Assembly (NCBI RefSeq): GCF_000234665.1
Contig: NC_018337.1
Coordinates: forward strand, 62,001 to 126,000
Direction of reading: 5' to 3'
DNA from: Leishmania mexicana MHOM/GT/2001/U1103
Taxonomy: Eukaryota; Euglenozoa; Kinetoplastea; Trypanosomatida; Trypanosomatidae
DNA length: 64,000 nucleotides
Shown piece after piece: positions 37,720-46,486 of this stretch (position 1 is the stretch's first letter; each line of letters begins with the position of its first letter). The position numbers and the translations under genes are program-made. The notes beneath the pieces are model-generated. The model worked only from the letters and a program-made list of their open reading frames with translations, had not been told where the DNA came from and did no database searches.

Positions 37720-39844
37720 GAGATGTCTACAAAGCGCGACGACACAGTGGAGAAGCAGGCGTGTGTGTGTGTGTGTCAAAAGCTTGTGATGTTGCAGGCA
37801 ACGCTGGCACAAGGCAGGTGGCGGTGGTGAGGGAGGGAGGGGCACCTCACATAGCGGCACGCGTACGTCTGTAGGTCCAGGTGTGCGAATCGCTTGATCT
37901 TCGCATCTCTCACCGTCTGCCTTCTCACCTGCTCTCCCACGGAGTCGCCCCTCCCCCCCCCATCCCTCCCCGTTCTCTTCATGGTGCACAAGCTTGCATG
38001 TGCTGCCGAAATGTTTTTCTTCTTTCGACTCCCCTGTCCAGTACGCGTATGATTCGATGTCCGTCGCCCGTTGTCCTCGCTGACGCGAAGAGGTGCGACC
38101 TCATGCACGTGGCGTGCCCTGTTAGCCACACATAATTGAGATAGGTGCACCCCACCTCCCCACCCCCACCCCAAATGACCGATCGGCTCAGGACCGTACG
38201 CGACTACTGTGCCGATGGGCGGGTGTGGGTGGCTGTGTGTACATACGTGTCTCCGCCTTTTGTTTTCATCTGCCTTCCTCTCCTTGTCGCCACCAATTCT
38301 GCGGCGCATTTTTTTTCTCCTACTCCGCCACGTTGATCACCGGACGGCCCCGTGCGACGTTATTCTTTTCTCCACCCTCCCACCTCCGTTGGTGGCGGTG
38401 CTTGGCTCGTGTTTGTGTGTGTGTGTGCCGCTGTGTGCACCACCGCCACCGCCACGTGTGGCCAGCCACACCTCCCGTTCACCTCACCTCCTGCCCCCCT
38501 CCCCCTTCCTCCTCTTCTGTTCAACGCATATGTGCATCCGCTGTTCCCCGTTGCTTTATTTTTTTTCTCTCCTCTTCCCGGAGCCGTTTCGTCAGGCGGG
38601 GTGCGCCCACGTGTAGCCCCGCTCCTGGCAGCGTCCTGCCAACTCGTTGATGCAATGTGTACGTGTGTAACGCACAACGGCTGGAACTGTCTCTCTCCTC
38701 TCTCCCTTCGCACCAATCATGGGTGGTCGCCGACACACCCGTATAACACGTACCGGTGCCCCTATCCATAAACGCGCATGTGAGCTTGTGTGCCTCAAAG
38801 CAAGACGCCTCGCAACTCATGCGGCAGCGTTGCACCGCGTCGAGGGGGGAGGCGGTGATGTTCTTTTGTTTTCCTTTTAGGGGCTCAATGGATGCTTCGT
38901 GTCTGCTACTTCGTCCTCCTCATCGTGTCCTCGGCATTGCTTTCTTCCCTCGTCGGCATCTCTCCTCTGCGTCCATCCGCAGGTGGGCGTCTGTGTCTCG
39001 CGCGTGCCCGGGTGGTTGGGCATGTGTACGTATATGTGCATATATATATATAGTATCTGCGTTTTCGTGTGTGTAATGTTGCTCGCGCGCCATGCCATCC
39101 TCAGTACTGTTTCGTTGTCTGGCTCCTCGTCACCATCATCTGCGCGATGGGAGTGCAACACTCTCTGCAAGGGTCCTCCCCCACCCCCTTTCACCGCCTT
39201 CTGCGTCTCCTCCCTCCCTTACCACATTGCACGCACTCACGCCTCCTTTTTTCTTTCGCTCAAGACGTGGTGCCGATCCGCGCACGATCCATGCGCATCC
39301 ATGGACCGCTGGGTGGTTGGTGGGGCCAGCGCCGGCGCGCGAGGGAGAGAGTGGGCGGGCGGGGAGGTGGTGGTGACGGGGGGAAACGAAATAGGGATAC
39401 ACAGGAGTAACTCCACGGAGATCAGAGGCAGTCACACGCGCGCACAGCGCTAGACTTCACCGTACGAGCCATGAGGTAGTGGTGCCGCTTTCCTTTTGTC
39501 TTGTGTGGGGCGTGAGGGTGGAGGAAGGCGGGTGTACCTGCTTGCATATCTGCCGCCGCCTCTCTTTCTCTGTGTGTGTGCATAAGCCAAGCAATGTTTG
39601 AAAAAAAAAATGCTGGCCTCCCTGCACGACGGTGCCATCCCTGTCCCTGCTCCTCTTACGTCTCTCGCTTCTCCGCGATGATCTCAGTGCACCCCCCCCC
39701 TCCTCCGACTACTCCATCCTGCGCTTCCTCCTTCCACCCCCTCTCCCTCCCCCCCGCCCCGCCCACCCTCGCCTCACCTCACGTTGCCTCCCGCACATCA
39801 ACCTCGCTGAAGAGATTCCATACGGGAGGACTCCCTCGCCGACC
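37720..39844. other. Intergenic region, no gene seen
   Basis: About 2.1 kb with (GT)n at 37761-37776, a (TA)n run at about 39040-39052, an A9 run near 39601 and an extreme pyrimidine tract at 39690-39780 leading into the MON1 gene. No protein-like frame. Confidence 0.55.
39811..39812 (+). promoter_or_regulatory. Predicted spliced-leader acceptor AG for MON1
   Basis: The AG in CGCTGAAG lies about 30 nt after a nearly pure pyrimidine tract and gives a leader of about 32 nt with no ATG. Prediction only. Confidence 0.35.
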
Positions 39845-41887
39845 ATGTCAATGAGCCGCCCGGCCGCTGTCTTGCAGGCTGGGGGCGACGATGACAAGAA
39901 CGACGACCCGATGGCTATACTCGGGCAGCATGAGCGACACGTGCTGGTGTTGACACGGGCCGGCAAGCCCGTCTTTTCTCAGCATGGTCACGAAGAGCAA
40001 CTCAGCCCACTGTGTGCCCTCCTTCAAGTGCTGCTGCACATACACGAAGACAAGGAGAGCGGCGACGAGCAAAGCCGGGGTCCGTCCCAGCCTGCTCCCA
40101 GATCGGACGGCACCGCATCCTCCGCGGCCGTGAAGGATGAGTTGCGCCAGGTAGTCTACTACTGCTCAAGGTCGACGTCCGGCGAGGCCTGGCATCAAGG
40201 TGACGTGAACGCGCAAGTGCAAGCCCTGACACTCTTCTTCCACGTTCAGGGTGAGCTGATGTACGTCATGTCAGTGCGCAGTGTGGCCCCGTCACCCCCA
40301 GCAGGTGCTGTGGAGGTGTCAAGTGCGGAAGGAGAATGCGAGCCGCCGCCACTGGCCAGCTACTGCCTGGCTCAGCTGCGGCATGTCCACCACTGCATCC
40401 TCCTCGTGCTTCCCACCGTGAACACTCTGCTGACGAGGTCACCCGGACTGGATGTCATGGCCACGTACACTTCGGCCGACCGTGCGGCGCTTCGAGAGCT
40501 CATCGAGTCCCACCAGACCGAACTGACATACGCTCTTGGTGCAGTGGCCACGCTGGCCCTCAGCGTAGAGAAGCGTCGAGTGGTAGAACGAGCGCTGCTG
40601 TGCTGTTACCGCAGCTGCGTCGACGCCGCCGTCGGGCCGCCGGCACACCAGTTGTTCAGCTTTCTGTACTTTAAAAACTACCTCGTGGCCGCCATCGGAC
40701 CTCCCGAGACGTACGCCGCAGACCTCAAGATCTCTGTGTCCACGCCCCTTGCACTGGGGCCCGACACTGCACTCTGCGGCTGTCTGCATGTCGACGACGC
40801 GCTTCTCCTGTACCGCTACGCTCGCTCGCTCGTCTCACGGCAGCTGGGGGAGGCGTGGGTGCCGGTGTGTCTGCCACGCTTCAACAGCACCGGCTACCTC
40901 TGGTGCTACGCCGTCAACTTCACTCGCTACGCGCGTGAGCTCCGTCAGCAGCAAGGCAGGACGGTATGGCCAAAGGTCTGGGAGGAACACACGGAGCTCG
41001 ATTTAATGCTGCTGCACGTGTCTGCCTCACAGGATGACTTCACGGCGCTATCTCGTTGCACCCGACGCTTCGCGCAGGACCTTTACGCGCCAGTCGTGGG
41101 GGACAACTTCTATTATCGGTTGGAGGAGGAACTCTACTACCGTACACCAGCCCCCTTGACGGAACTCCTGTCCTTGTCTCACATGTCGCTGTCCCCCTGC
41201 TCCACGCGTGACCTGTCTAGCGGGACCGGCGGGGTGCCGCTGTGGTATGGCGTGGTCATCCAAGGCAGTGACGCAGCCTTCCTCAACGCCGCTCAAGGCG
41301 AAGAGGCCAAGCCAACAACGCGGGCGGCCGCAACAGCCACGCGCACGCTCGACTGTCCCTCAGCGAGCATTCGGTTACTCTTTGAGAGCCAGCCCTCACC
41401 GCTGCTTAACATCGCCACTGTGGAGAATGCCAAGGAGTTCCGGCAGCTTGCAGCGCGCTACCAGGCGCAACTGCGTGCTGCCCCCGCCTCTTCTTCAGCC
41501 CCTTGCATGCTGTTTGTGCGCCACAACAGCGCCCTCGCCTTTGCAGTGGTTCAGCCAACTCCGGCCACGCTGGCGACGCTGGCCGAGCAATTCTTTTCGC
41601 CGAAGAATCCGTTCGATGTGCCAAGCGATGGCACTGCCGCTGGCGGCGACGCTGCAGAGTTTCTCCAGGAGGGTCGATGCAGTGCGGCCGCAGCCTCTCA
41701 CCGCGGTGTATCTTTGACTACCTGGGTAGAGGCCGTTCGTGCGCTTGGCGTAGCGGAGCTCACGGTGGTGTTCGGGGCTGCCACACCGGAGGCCATGGCG
41801 TGGTATTGGGTGGGGCACATCTTGTTCATCGCGGTGCAGCGGCGGAGCCACTTCGTTGTACGTCAGCTGATCGGTGATCGTCGGTGA
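39845..41887 (+). CDS. MON1: Vacuolar fusion protein MON1 homologue
   Basis: This 680-aa protein begins MSMSRPAAVLQAGGDDD. The first longin-like region starts HVLVLTRAGKPVFSQHG at about residue 31, the characteristic MON1 opening (phi-phi-L-x-x-x-G-K-P-phi). Later blocks YYCSRSTSGEAW and LTLFFHVQGELMYVMSV (about 130) complete longin 1. EAWVPVCLPRFNSTGYLWCY at about 337 is the diagnostic MON1 motif of the second longin domain, followed by LDLMLLHVSASQDDFTALS. MON1 with CCZ1 forms the guanine-nucleotide exchange factor for Rab7, driving the early-to-late endosome switch and fusion with lysosome or vacuole. The frame is open upstream to 39632 but without an ATG and with Pro/Leu-rich content typical of a CT-rich leader. 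Its 3' flank carries a retroposon-like repeat. Confidence 0.9.
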   Translation: MSMSRPAAVLQAGGDDDKNDDPMAILGQHERHVLVLTRAGKPVFSQHGHEEQLSPLCALLQVLLHIHEDKESGDEQSRGPSQPAPRSDGTASSAAVKDELRQVVYYCSRSTSGEAWHQGDVNAQVQALTLFFHVQGELMYVMSVRSVAPSPPAGAVEVSSAEGECEPPPLASYCLAQLRHVHHCILLVLPTVNTLLTRSPGLDVMATYTSADRAALRELIESHQTELTYALGAVATLALSVEKRRVVERALLCCYRSCVDAAVGPPAHQLFSFLYFKNYLVAAIGPPETYAADLKISVSTPLALGPDTALCGCLHVDDALLLYRYARSLVSRQLGEAWVPVCLPRFNSTGYLWCYAVNFTRYARELRQQQGRTVWPKVWEEHTELDLMLLHVSASQDDFTALSRCTRRFAQDLYAPVVGDNFYYRLEEELYYRTPAPLTELLSLSHMSLSPCSTRDLSSGTGGVPLWYGVVIQGSDAAFLNAAQGEEAKPTTRAAATATRTLDCPSASIRLLFESQPSPLLNIATVENAKEFRQLAARYQAQLRAAPASSSAPCMLFVRHNSALAFAVVQPTPATLATLAEQFFSPKNPFDVPSDGTAAGGDAAEFLQEGRCSAAAASHRGVSLTTWVEAVRALGVAELTVVFGAATPEAMAWYWVGHILFIAVQRRSHFVVRQLIGDRR

Positions 41888-43019
41888 GATGATACAACAT
41901 CGAGAAGCGCACTTGCGCATCAGAGGATGGTGGCGGTGTTTGGTGGAAGGTTTGAGTGCGCGTGACTGGGTGTATGCCTGCGTGTGTGGCGGTGCTCCCT
42001 CCCCCTCCCCTCGCATTGCTCGGCTGCTCCTTTCTTCACTTTTTCCTTCGAGTATCGATGAGAGGCCCCGCTCATGGCCGGCCAACTCTCCGTGCTTAGT
42101 ACCTCAGGGCCCAGTACCCCCTCTCTGGGAGCCCGGGCAGACCCCCTTATCCCTCCATATGCCGTGCCGACCTTGGTAGTGGCGTCGCGTCGGGGCGAGC
42201 TGTGACAGTGCACACGCTTGTGCCATGCATATGGTAGGCAACGTGTCAGTGTGACTCCAACGCATCTCCCCTCCCCCCTCCCGGCCCTCACACCGACTAC
42301 TTGGCGGGGAGCCCGAGTCGCCCCGGTGGGGATGCGCTAGGGAATGTGGGGAGTGGGGGGGCGTGCTCCGATGACTGAGCCGGCGCATTGCTGCACCCGC
42401 GTGTCTCCTGCTGCTTTGCACCGCGCGATGGGTGCCTGTGACAGGGCCCAGAGGGGGGCGGTGGTGGTGTTGGAGTGCAGCTCATGCGCCATGGCAACAA
42501 CAAAAAAAGACCGCACGTTGTGCACGTATACGGCGTATTCCACGCGCCGTGTCGACCCGGGATAACACCGGCTCATTCACATGCCGAAATGCCTCCCTGC
42601 GCTGCGCGTTGTGTGTGTCGTGCATGACCTACCCGCCCACACGCCGTCCTCCCCTCCCACCTTGCTCTTCTCATCTCTCGCCCTCCTTGTGTGGGGTCAA
42701 CCTGCCAAAAAAAAACGTTACCGCGTTTTTCACCGTGTGCGCTGCATTGTCGCGCTTTCTTTCCGCTCAGCTGGGGACCACGAGTAGCATCACGCTCGAG
42801 CACACAGGCAGCCACATCGGCTCTGAACCACCTGCCTCTTCCGTACAACCCTCACACACGCACACGGGACCGGCGGGAACAGCGTGATAGGAGCGCGCAT
42901 CAGAGCGCGTCTGCGTGTATACGTCGGTCTCCGTATTGTCCCTCTACCTGAGCAGCCGTGCACGTCGGCTTGACTTCGATCCCACCTCCCCACTCCACGT
43001 TAAAAGCGCCGACGCTGCA
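41888..43019. other. Intergenic region containing a SIDER-like repeat
   Basis: About 1.1 kb between MON1 and RRP9. The central part is the repeat described separately (about 42116-42510). The rest is CT-rich, with an A8 run near 42708-42715. The AG at 42950-42954 is a possible acceptor for RRP9. No gene seen. Confidence 0.6.
42116..42510 (+). mobile_element. SIDER-like short retroposon copy with A-rich 3' tail
   Basis: The block 42182-42498 recurs at 53090-53414 and is identical by eye except for the length of one C run and one G run. Here it is followed directly by an A-rich stretch (AACAACAAAAAAAGA, 42496-42510), as expected for a retroposon copied from RNA. The 5' limit is uncertain: the part at about 42116-42181 is not shared with the second copy. 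Size, location in a 3' UTR, lack of coding capacity and A-tail fit the SIDER families of Leishmania, which descend from ingi/L1Tc-type retrotransposons and are known to affect mRNA stability. Family assignment is inference; I could not compare to a consensus. I did not see a clear target-site duplication. Confidence 0.6.
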
Positions 43020-45302
43020 ATGTTGTCCAAGAAGAAGGCGGCCAAGCGGGCAGCCATCAGCGCCACCGTGCGCAGGGAACACCAGGCACATGAGAAGCTA
43101 AGTCAGCAGAACGCGCAGCTGCACACGTCGCGCAAGAAGGCTGCGGGGGCATCACCGTCCTCAACGGGCGCGGACGACTTGGTCAATGACAAGAAGAGTC
43201 GCACAGTCCTGAGCAGCGCCGATGCCCCGGAGGCGGTGGGCAGCGGCAACGGCAGCCGGGCGGCCATGATCCGCAGCCTCGGGGACCACATAAACACGCG
43301 CCTGCAGGAAGTGACATTCGAGGATGATCTCGACGGTGACGTCTTTCACGAGCGCCGCGCGCAGTTGATGGAGGAGGCGCGGCTGGCGGCTGGCGTCAAG
43401 CAGCGCGACATGTCCACCTCCGTGCGGCACTACCTCGGCCACCAAACGGAGATGCACGACCTGCACTCTGTGCGGATTGCCCACAACTGCAACTCCATTA
43501 CGTGTGTGGCGGCCCTCGGTACAGACCGCATCGTGTATGGTGACAAGACCGGAAAGGTGTATCTCGTAGACATATCCCTCGCGACCAGCGGGGCCGGCAT
43601 GTCAGTCTCTGACAAGGCGGAGCTGCAGCGGCGGCGCAAGGTGCTTCTAGAGCCGGCACTGCCATCCGGCATTGTCTCGATAGCCGTCAGCAACACGACA
43701 GCGAACCGCCCCACGGCGCGCGATGTCTTCGAAAAGACAACGGTAGACATGTCGTGCCCGTCGTACGTGGCAGCTGGGGCCATGGACGGGTCTATCAGTG
43801 TGTGGGAGACTCTCACCAAGACACACAAGGGACTTCTCTTCATGCACCGTAAGCCGATCACCGGACTGCAGTTCCGCATGGACACCGCCACCCTCTACTC
43901 CAGCTGCGAGGACGGCACGCTGCGGGTGTGGGCCGTGCCGCAGATGATCGCCGTCGACAAGCTTTTCGGTCATGAAGGGCCCATTCATTTCCTGGATTGC
44001 CTGCGCAAAGAGACGGCGGCGACCGTTGGCGAGGACGGCACGATGCGCTTCTGGAAGATGGACGCGGCCACGCAGCAGGCGTACAACTACGCACCGGCCC
44101 GGCGGCCGGAGAAGAGCCTCACCCCAGACGCCGCCGCCTCGGCGCCGCCGCCTCCCAGCGTGGTTATGGACACGGTGGCGATGCTTAATGAGAGCATCAT
44201 CGTGGCGGGTGCGAGGGACGGCGCCGTCGTGGTCTTCGACGTGAACCGCCGCAAGCCCCTTGTCTTCGTTCCAGCAGCGCACGGGGACGGCTTCATCGGT
44301 GACGGCACGGGGCTGGAAAAGGCAGCGGCGCAGCTCGCGGAGGAGGACGATGGCGATCGAGTGGCACGCGATAACGCGACGGGATCATCGTCCGGCACCG
44401 TCGCTGCGCAGCGGCGTAATCCGAACCCCATCACCGCCGTGGCCGCCGTGCCATATGCGGATGTAGTAGCTACAGGCAGCTACGACGGAGTGGTACGCGT
44501 GTGGCACGTTGTTGGCGTTGGCGCCGGGGCCACGGCGCCGGGGAAGCGCACAGACGACGACAGAAACGGCGACGCGGCACCCTCGTCCGGGAAATGGGCG
44601 GCGCCGCAACTGGTGCTAATCGCAGAGCTGCCTGTTCAAGCCATTGTCAACTCGCTTCGCTTCTGCGGCAACGGTGATGTGCTCCTCATTGCCGTGGCCA
44701 AGGAGCCTCGGCGTGGTCGGTGGGTCGTGCAGTCGAATGCGCGCAACGGCGTTTTGTTGGTGCCGCTCACCGAGTTAGGGCGCAAGAAGCTGCAAGGAGT
44801 GCGCGGGGAAGTGGAGCACATCCCTGCGCAGCTCTTCGGCATCGACGATGCCGCCGCCGAGGAAGATGCCGCTGGGGAAGAAAAGGAAGAAGCGCACGTG
44901 AACGAGAGAGATGCTTCCAAAACGGACCTCGACTCAAGCGGAGAGCTGCAAGCGAACGACGGCGAGGACGGCGCTGGTCCCGAGGACGCAGAGGACGTCG
45001 CAGACATGTTTGACGTTGGCCCAGACGGCATGATGCGCTTCAGAGAGGGCGTGTCCCTCGCTGGCGGGGCTGCCGTCGCCTCGAAGAAGAGGAAAAAGGG
45101 GAAGAGTGGCATGCCTAAAGTGCTTCGGCAGAGCAAGGAGCTCTCCGACATGACCGTGGCGCGCGACTCCGGCAGCGACAAGATGAAGAAGGCGCTGTCG
45201 GCAAAGAAGGTCAAGCGCGTCGAGGCCAAGAGCAAGAAGCCTCATACGTCCAACGCTGCGCTGGCAACGTCCAAGAAGGCGATGAAGCGGGCGAAAGCGT
45301 GA
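43020..45302 (+). CDS. RRP9: U3 snoRNP WD40 protein RRP9 (U3-55K)
   Basis: This 760-aa protein starts MLSKKKAAKRAAISA, a likely nuclear/nucleolar signal. Upstream of the propeller, LAAGVKQRDMSTSVRHYLGH resembles the conserved region before the RRP9 WD domain. WD40 repeats are visible as AAGAMDGSISVWE, LYSSCEDGTLRVWAV, TVGEDGTMRFWKM, VAGARDGAVVVFDV and VATGSYDGVVRVWHV. The last blade, VNSLRFCGNGDVLLIAVAKE then RRGRWVVQSNARNGVLLVPL, is strongly diagnostic for RRP9 (GRWW..K.ARN in others). RRP9 binds the box B/C motif of U3 snoRNA and is required for pre-rRNA processing in the nucleolus. Low-complexity insertions interrupt the propeller (about 360-380 and 430-460), and the Lys-rich C terminus (SKKRKKGKSG..KKAMKRAKA) extends beyond the usual length. 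The frame is open upstream without another ATG. Confidence 0.92.
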   Translation: MLSKKKAAKRAAISATVRREHQAHEKLSQQNAQLHTSRKKAAGASPSSTGADDLVNDKKSRTVLSSADAPEAVGSGNGSRAAMIRSLGDHINTRLQEVTFEDDLDGDVFHERRAQLMEEARLAAGVKQRDMSTSVRHYLGHQTEMHDLHSVRIAHNCNSITCVAALGTDRIVYGDKTGKVYLVDISLATSGAGMSVSDKAELQRRRKVLLEPALPSGIVSIAVSNTTANRPTARDVFEKTTVDMSCPSYVAAGAMDGSISVWETLTKTHKGLLFMHRKPITGLQFRMDTATLYSSCEDGTLRVWAVPQMIAVDKLFGHEGPIHFLDCLRKETAATVGEDGTMRFWKMDAATQQAYNYAPARRPEKSLTPDAAASAPPPPSVVMDTVAMLNESIIVAGARDGAVVVFDVNRRKPLVFVPAAHGDGFIGDGTGLEKAAAQLAEEDDGDRVARDNATGSSSGTVAAQRRNPNPITAVAAVPYADVVATGSYDGVVRVWHVVGVGAGATAPGKRTDDDRNGDAAPSSGKWAAPQLVLIAELPVQAIVNSLRFCGNGDVLLIAVAKEPRRGRWVVQSNARNGVLLVPLTELGRKKLQGVRGEVEHIPAQLFGIDDAAAEEDAAGEEKEEAHVNERDASKTDLDSSGELQANDGEDGAGPEDAEDVADMFDVGPDGMMRFREGVSLAGGAAVASKKRKKGKSGMPKVLRQSKELSDMTVARDSGSDKMKKALSAKKVKRVEAKSKKPHTSNAALATSKKAMKRAKA

Positions 45303-46486
45303 GGTGCAGGGATATCGCGTGTTTACTTGCATGCATTTTGTGTAGGCCTATGCGCACGCGCATGCTTGCGGGTTGGTGTTTGTATGCGTTGGCGGGTGTG
45401 CGTGTGCGCAAGCGGGGGGGAGGAGGAGAAGAGTACGATGACGTCCCCCCTCCGCCCCGCTCGCTTTATATATGTCTCTCTCTCTCAGCCGTGCTGGGCA
45501 TTTACTTTTGGTCTTGATTCCCCCTCACCTATTTTGTTAACTGTGATGCCGTTAACGTGTCGAATAAGTCCGAAGTGTTTTCTTCCGTTTTATGCCTACG
45601 CTTTGGTGTGCGTGCGTGTGGACGCTTGCTCTCCCCTGTACGAGTCTGTCTGCGTCCGTGTTTGTCCGCGCTTCGTCCTTTCCCACGCGCAGACAACTCC
45701 CTCACTGATCGGCACGCGCGTGGTCACAGCCACATACGCGCCAGGACAGACCCAGCCGTTGTTGCAGGAACCGGTGGTGATGTTAGCAGTGGCTGGTGCG
45801 TCGTCTTCGGGTGCCGAAGTCGATCGTGAATTGGTACATGCGCGTTTTCTTGTTTCTCGTCCCAAGGCGCTAATTTGCCGCCACACGCTGCACACGCAGA
45901 GGCCACGCACGCGTAAGCAAACGAAGCCCAGCTGTACAGGTCAGCAGCAGCGGAGATGGACCTGTTTGCCCTACCCCCTCCTCTCCCCCTCTCTCTGCGT
46001 GGCGCCGTGCGGTGAGAAGTGGCGTAACCGCAGCAATCGAGCGAGGGAGGCGAGCGAGGCGACGTGCTCGGTTGCGTGAGGGGGCGCGCGCGCGCATGTG
46101 GTAGGAGCCCAGCATCCCGTCTCCCTCGTAAGTCCCCTCACTCTGCCTTCTTGTGTGCTAATGAGGTTTTCTGTCGCCCCCGTCAGTAGGGAGACACTGC
46201 CGGGCGAACTGTATCGGCGACTTTGACCGCATGACCGTCATCTCCCCCGACCTTCCTCTCATCCTGCTCGCCCCCTTCTCCGCACGACTGTTGCGTATCG
46301 CTGCGTGCACGTGCACACGCCTACCTCCGCGCACGTTCGCCTATGTAAGATCGACATTGGCGGCGCGGCCACCTCATCACTGCCGGCACACACACACACA
46401 AGGGCGTGCGCACTGAGGCGTCTGCCTTTCCGCGTTCGGCCCTCTGTCGCCGCCATACCACCACCCTCGTAGGCAGGAGCGCGACC
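45303..46486. other. Intergenic region, no gene seen
   Basis: About 1.2 kb. CT runs near 45476-45487 and 45975-46000 and a CG-rich dinucleotide run near 46083-46095. An open frame through about 45700-46079 reads fairly well for some 50 residues but has no recognisable motif and runs into low complexity. Confidence 0.5.
46471..46472 (+). promoter_or_regulatory. Predicted spliced-leader acceptor AG for PUS1
   Basis: CCACCCTCGTAG ends a pyrimidine-rich stretch 14 nt before the ATG at 46487, with no ATG between. An AG slightly downstream (46475-46478) is an alternative. Confidence 0.35.

Noticed and set aside
45660..46079. Protein-like stretch in an open frame downstream of RRP9
   Set aside because: Only some 50 residues read plausibly, with no family motif, and the frame continues into low-complexity Arg/Thr-rich sequence.
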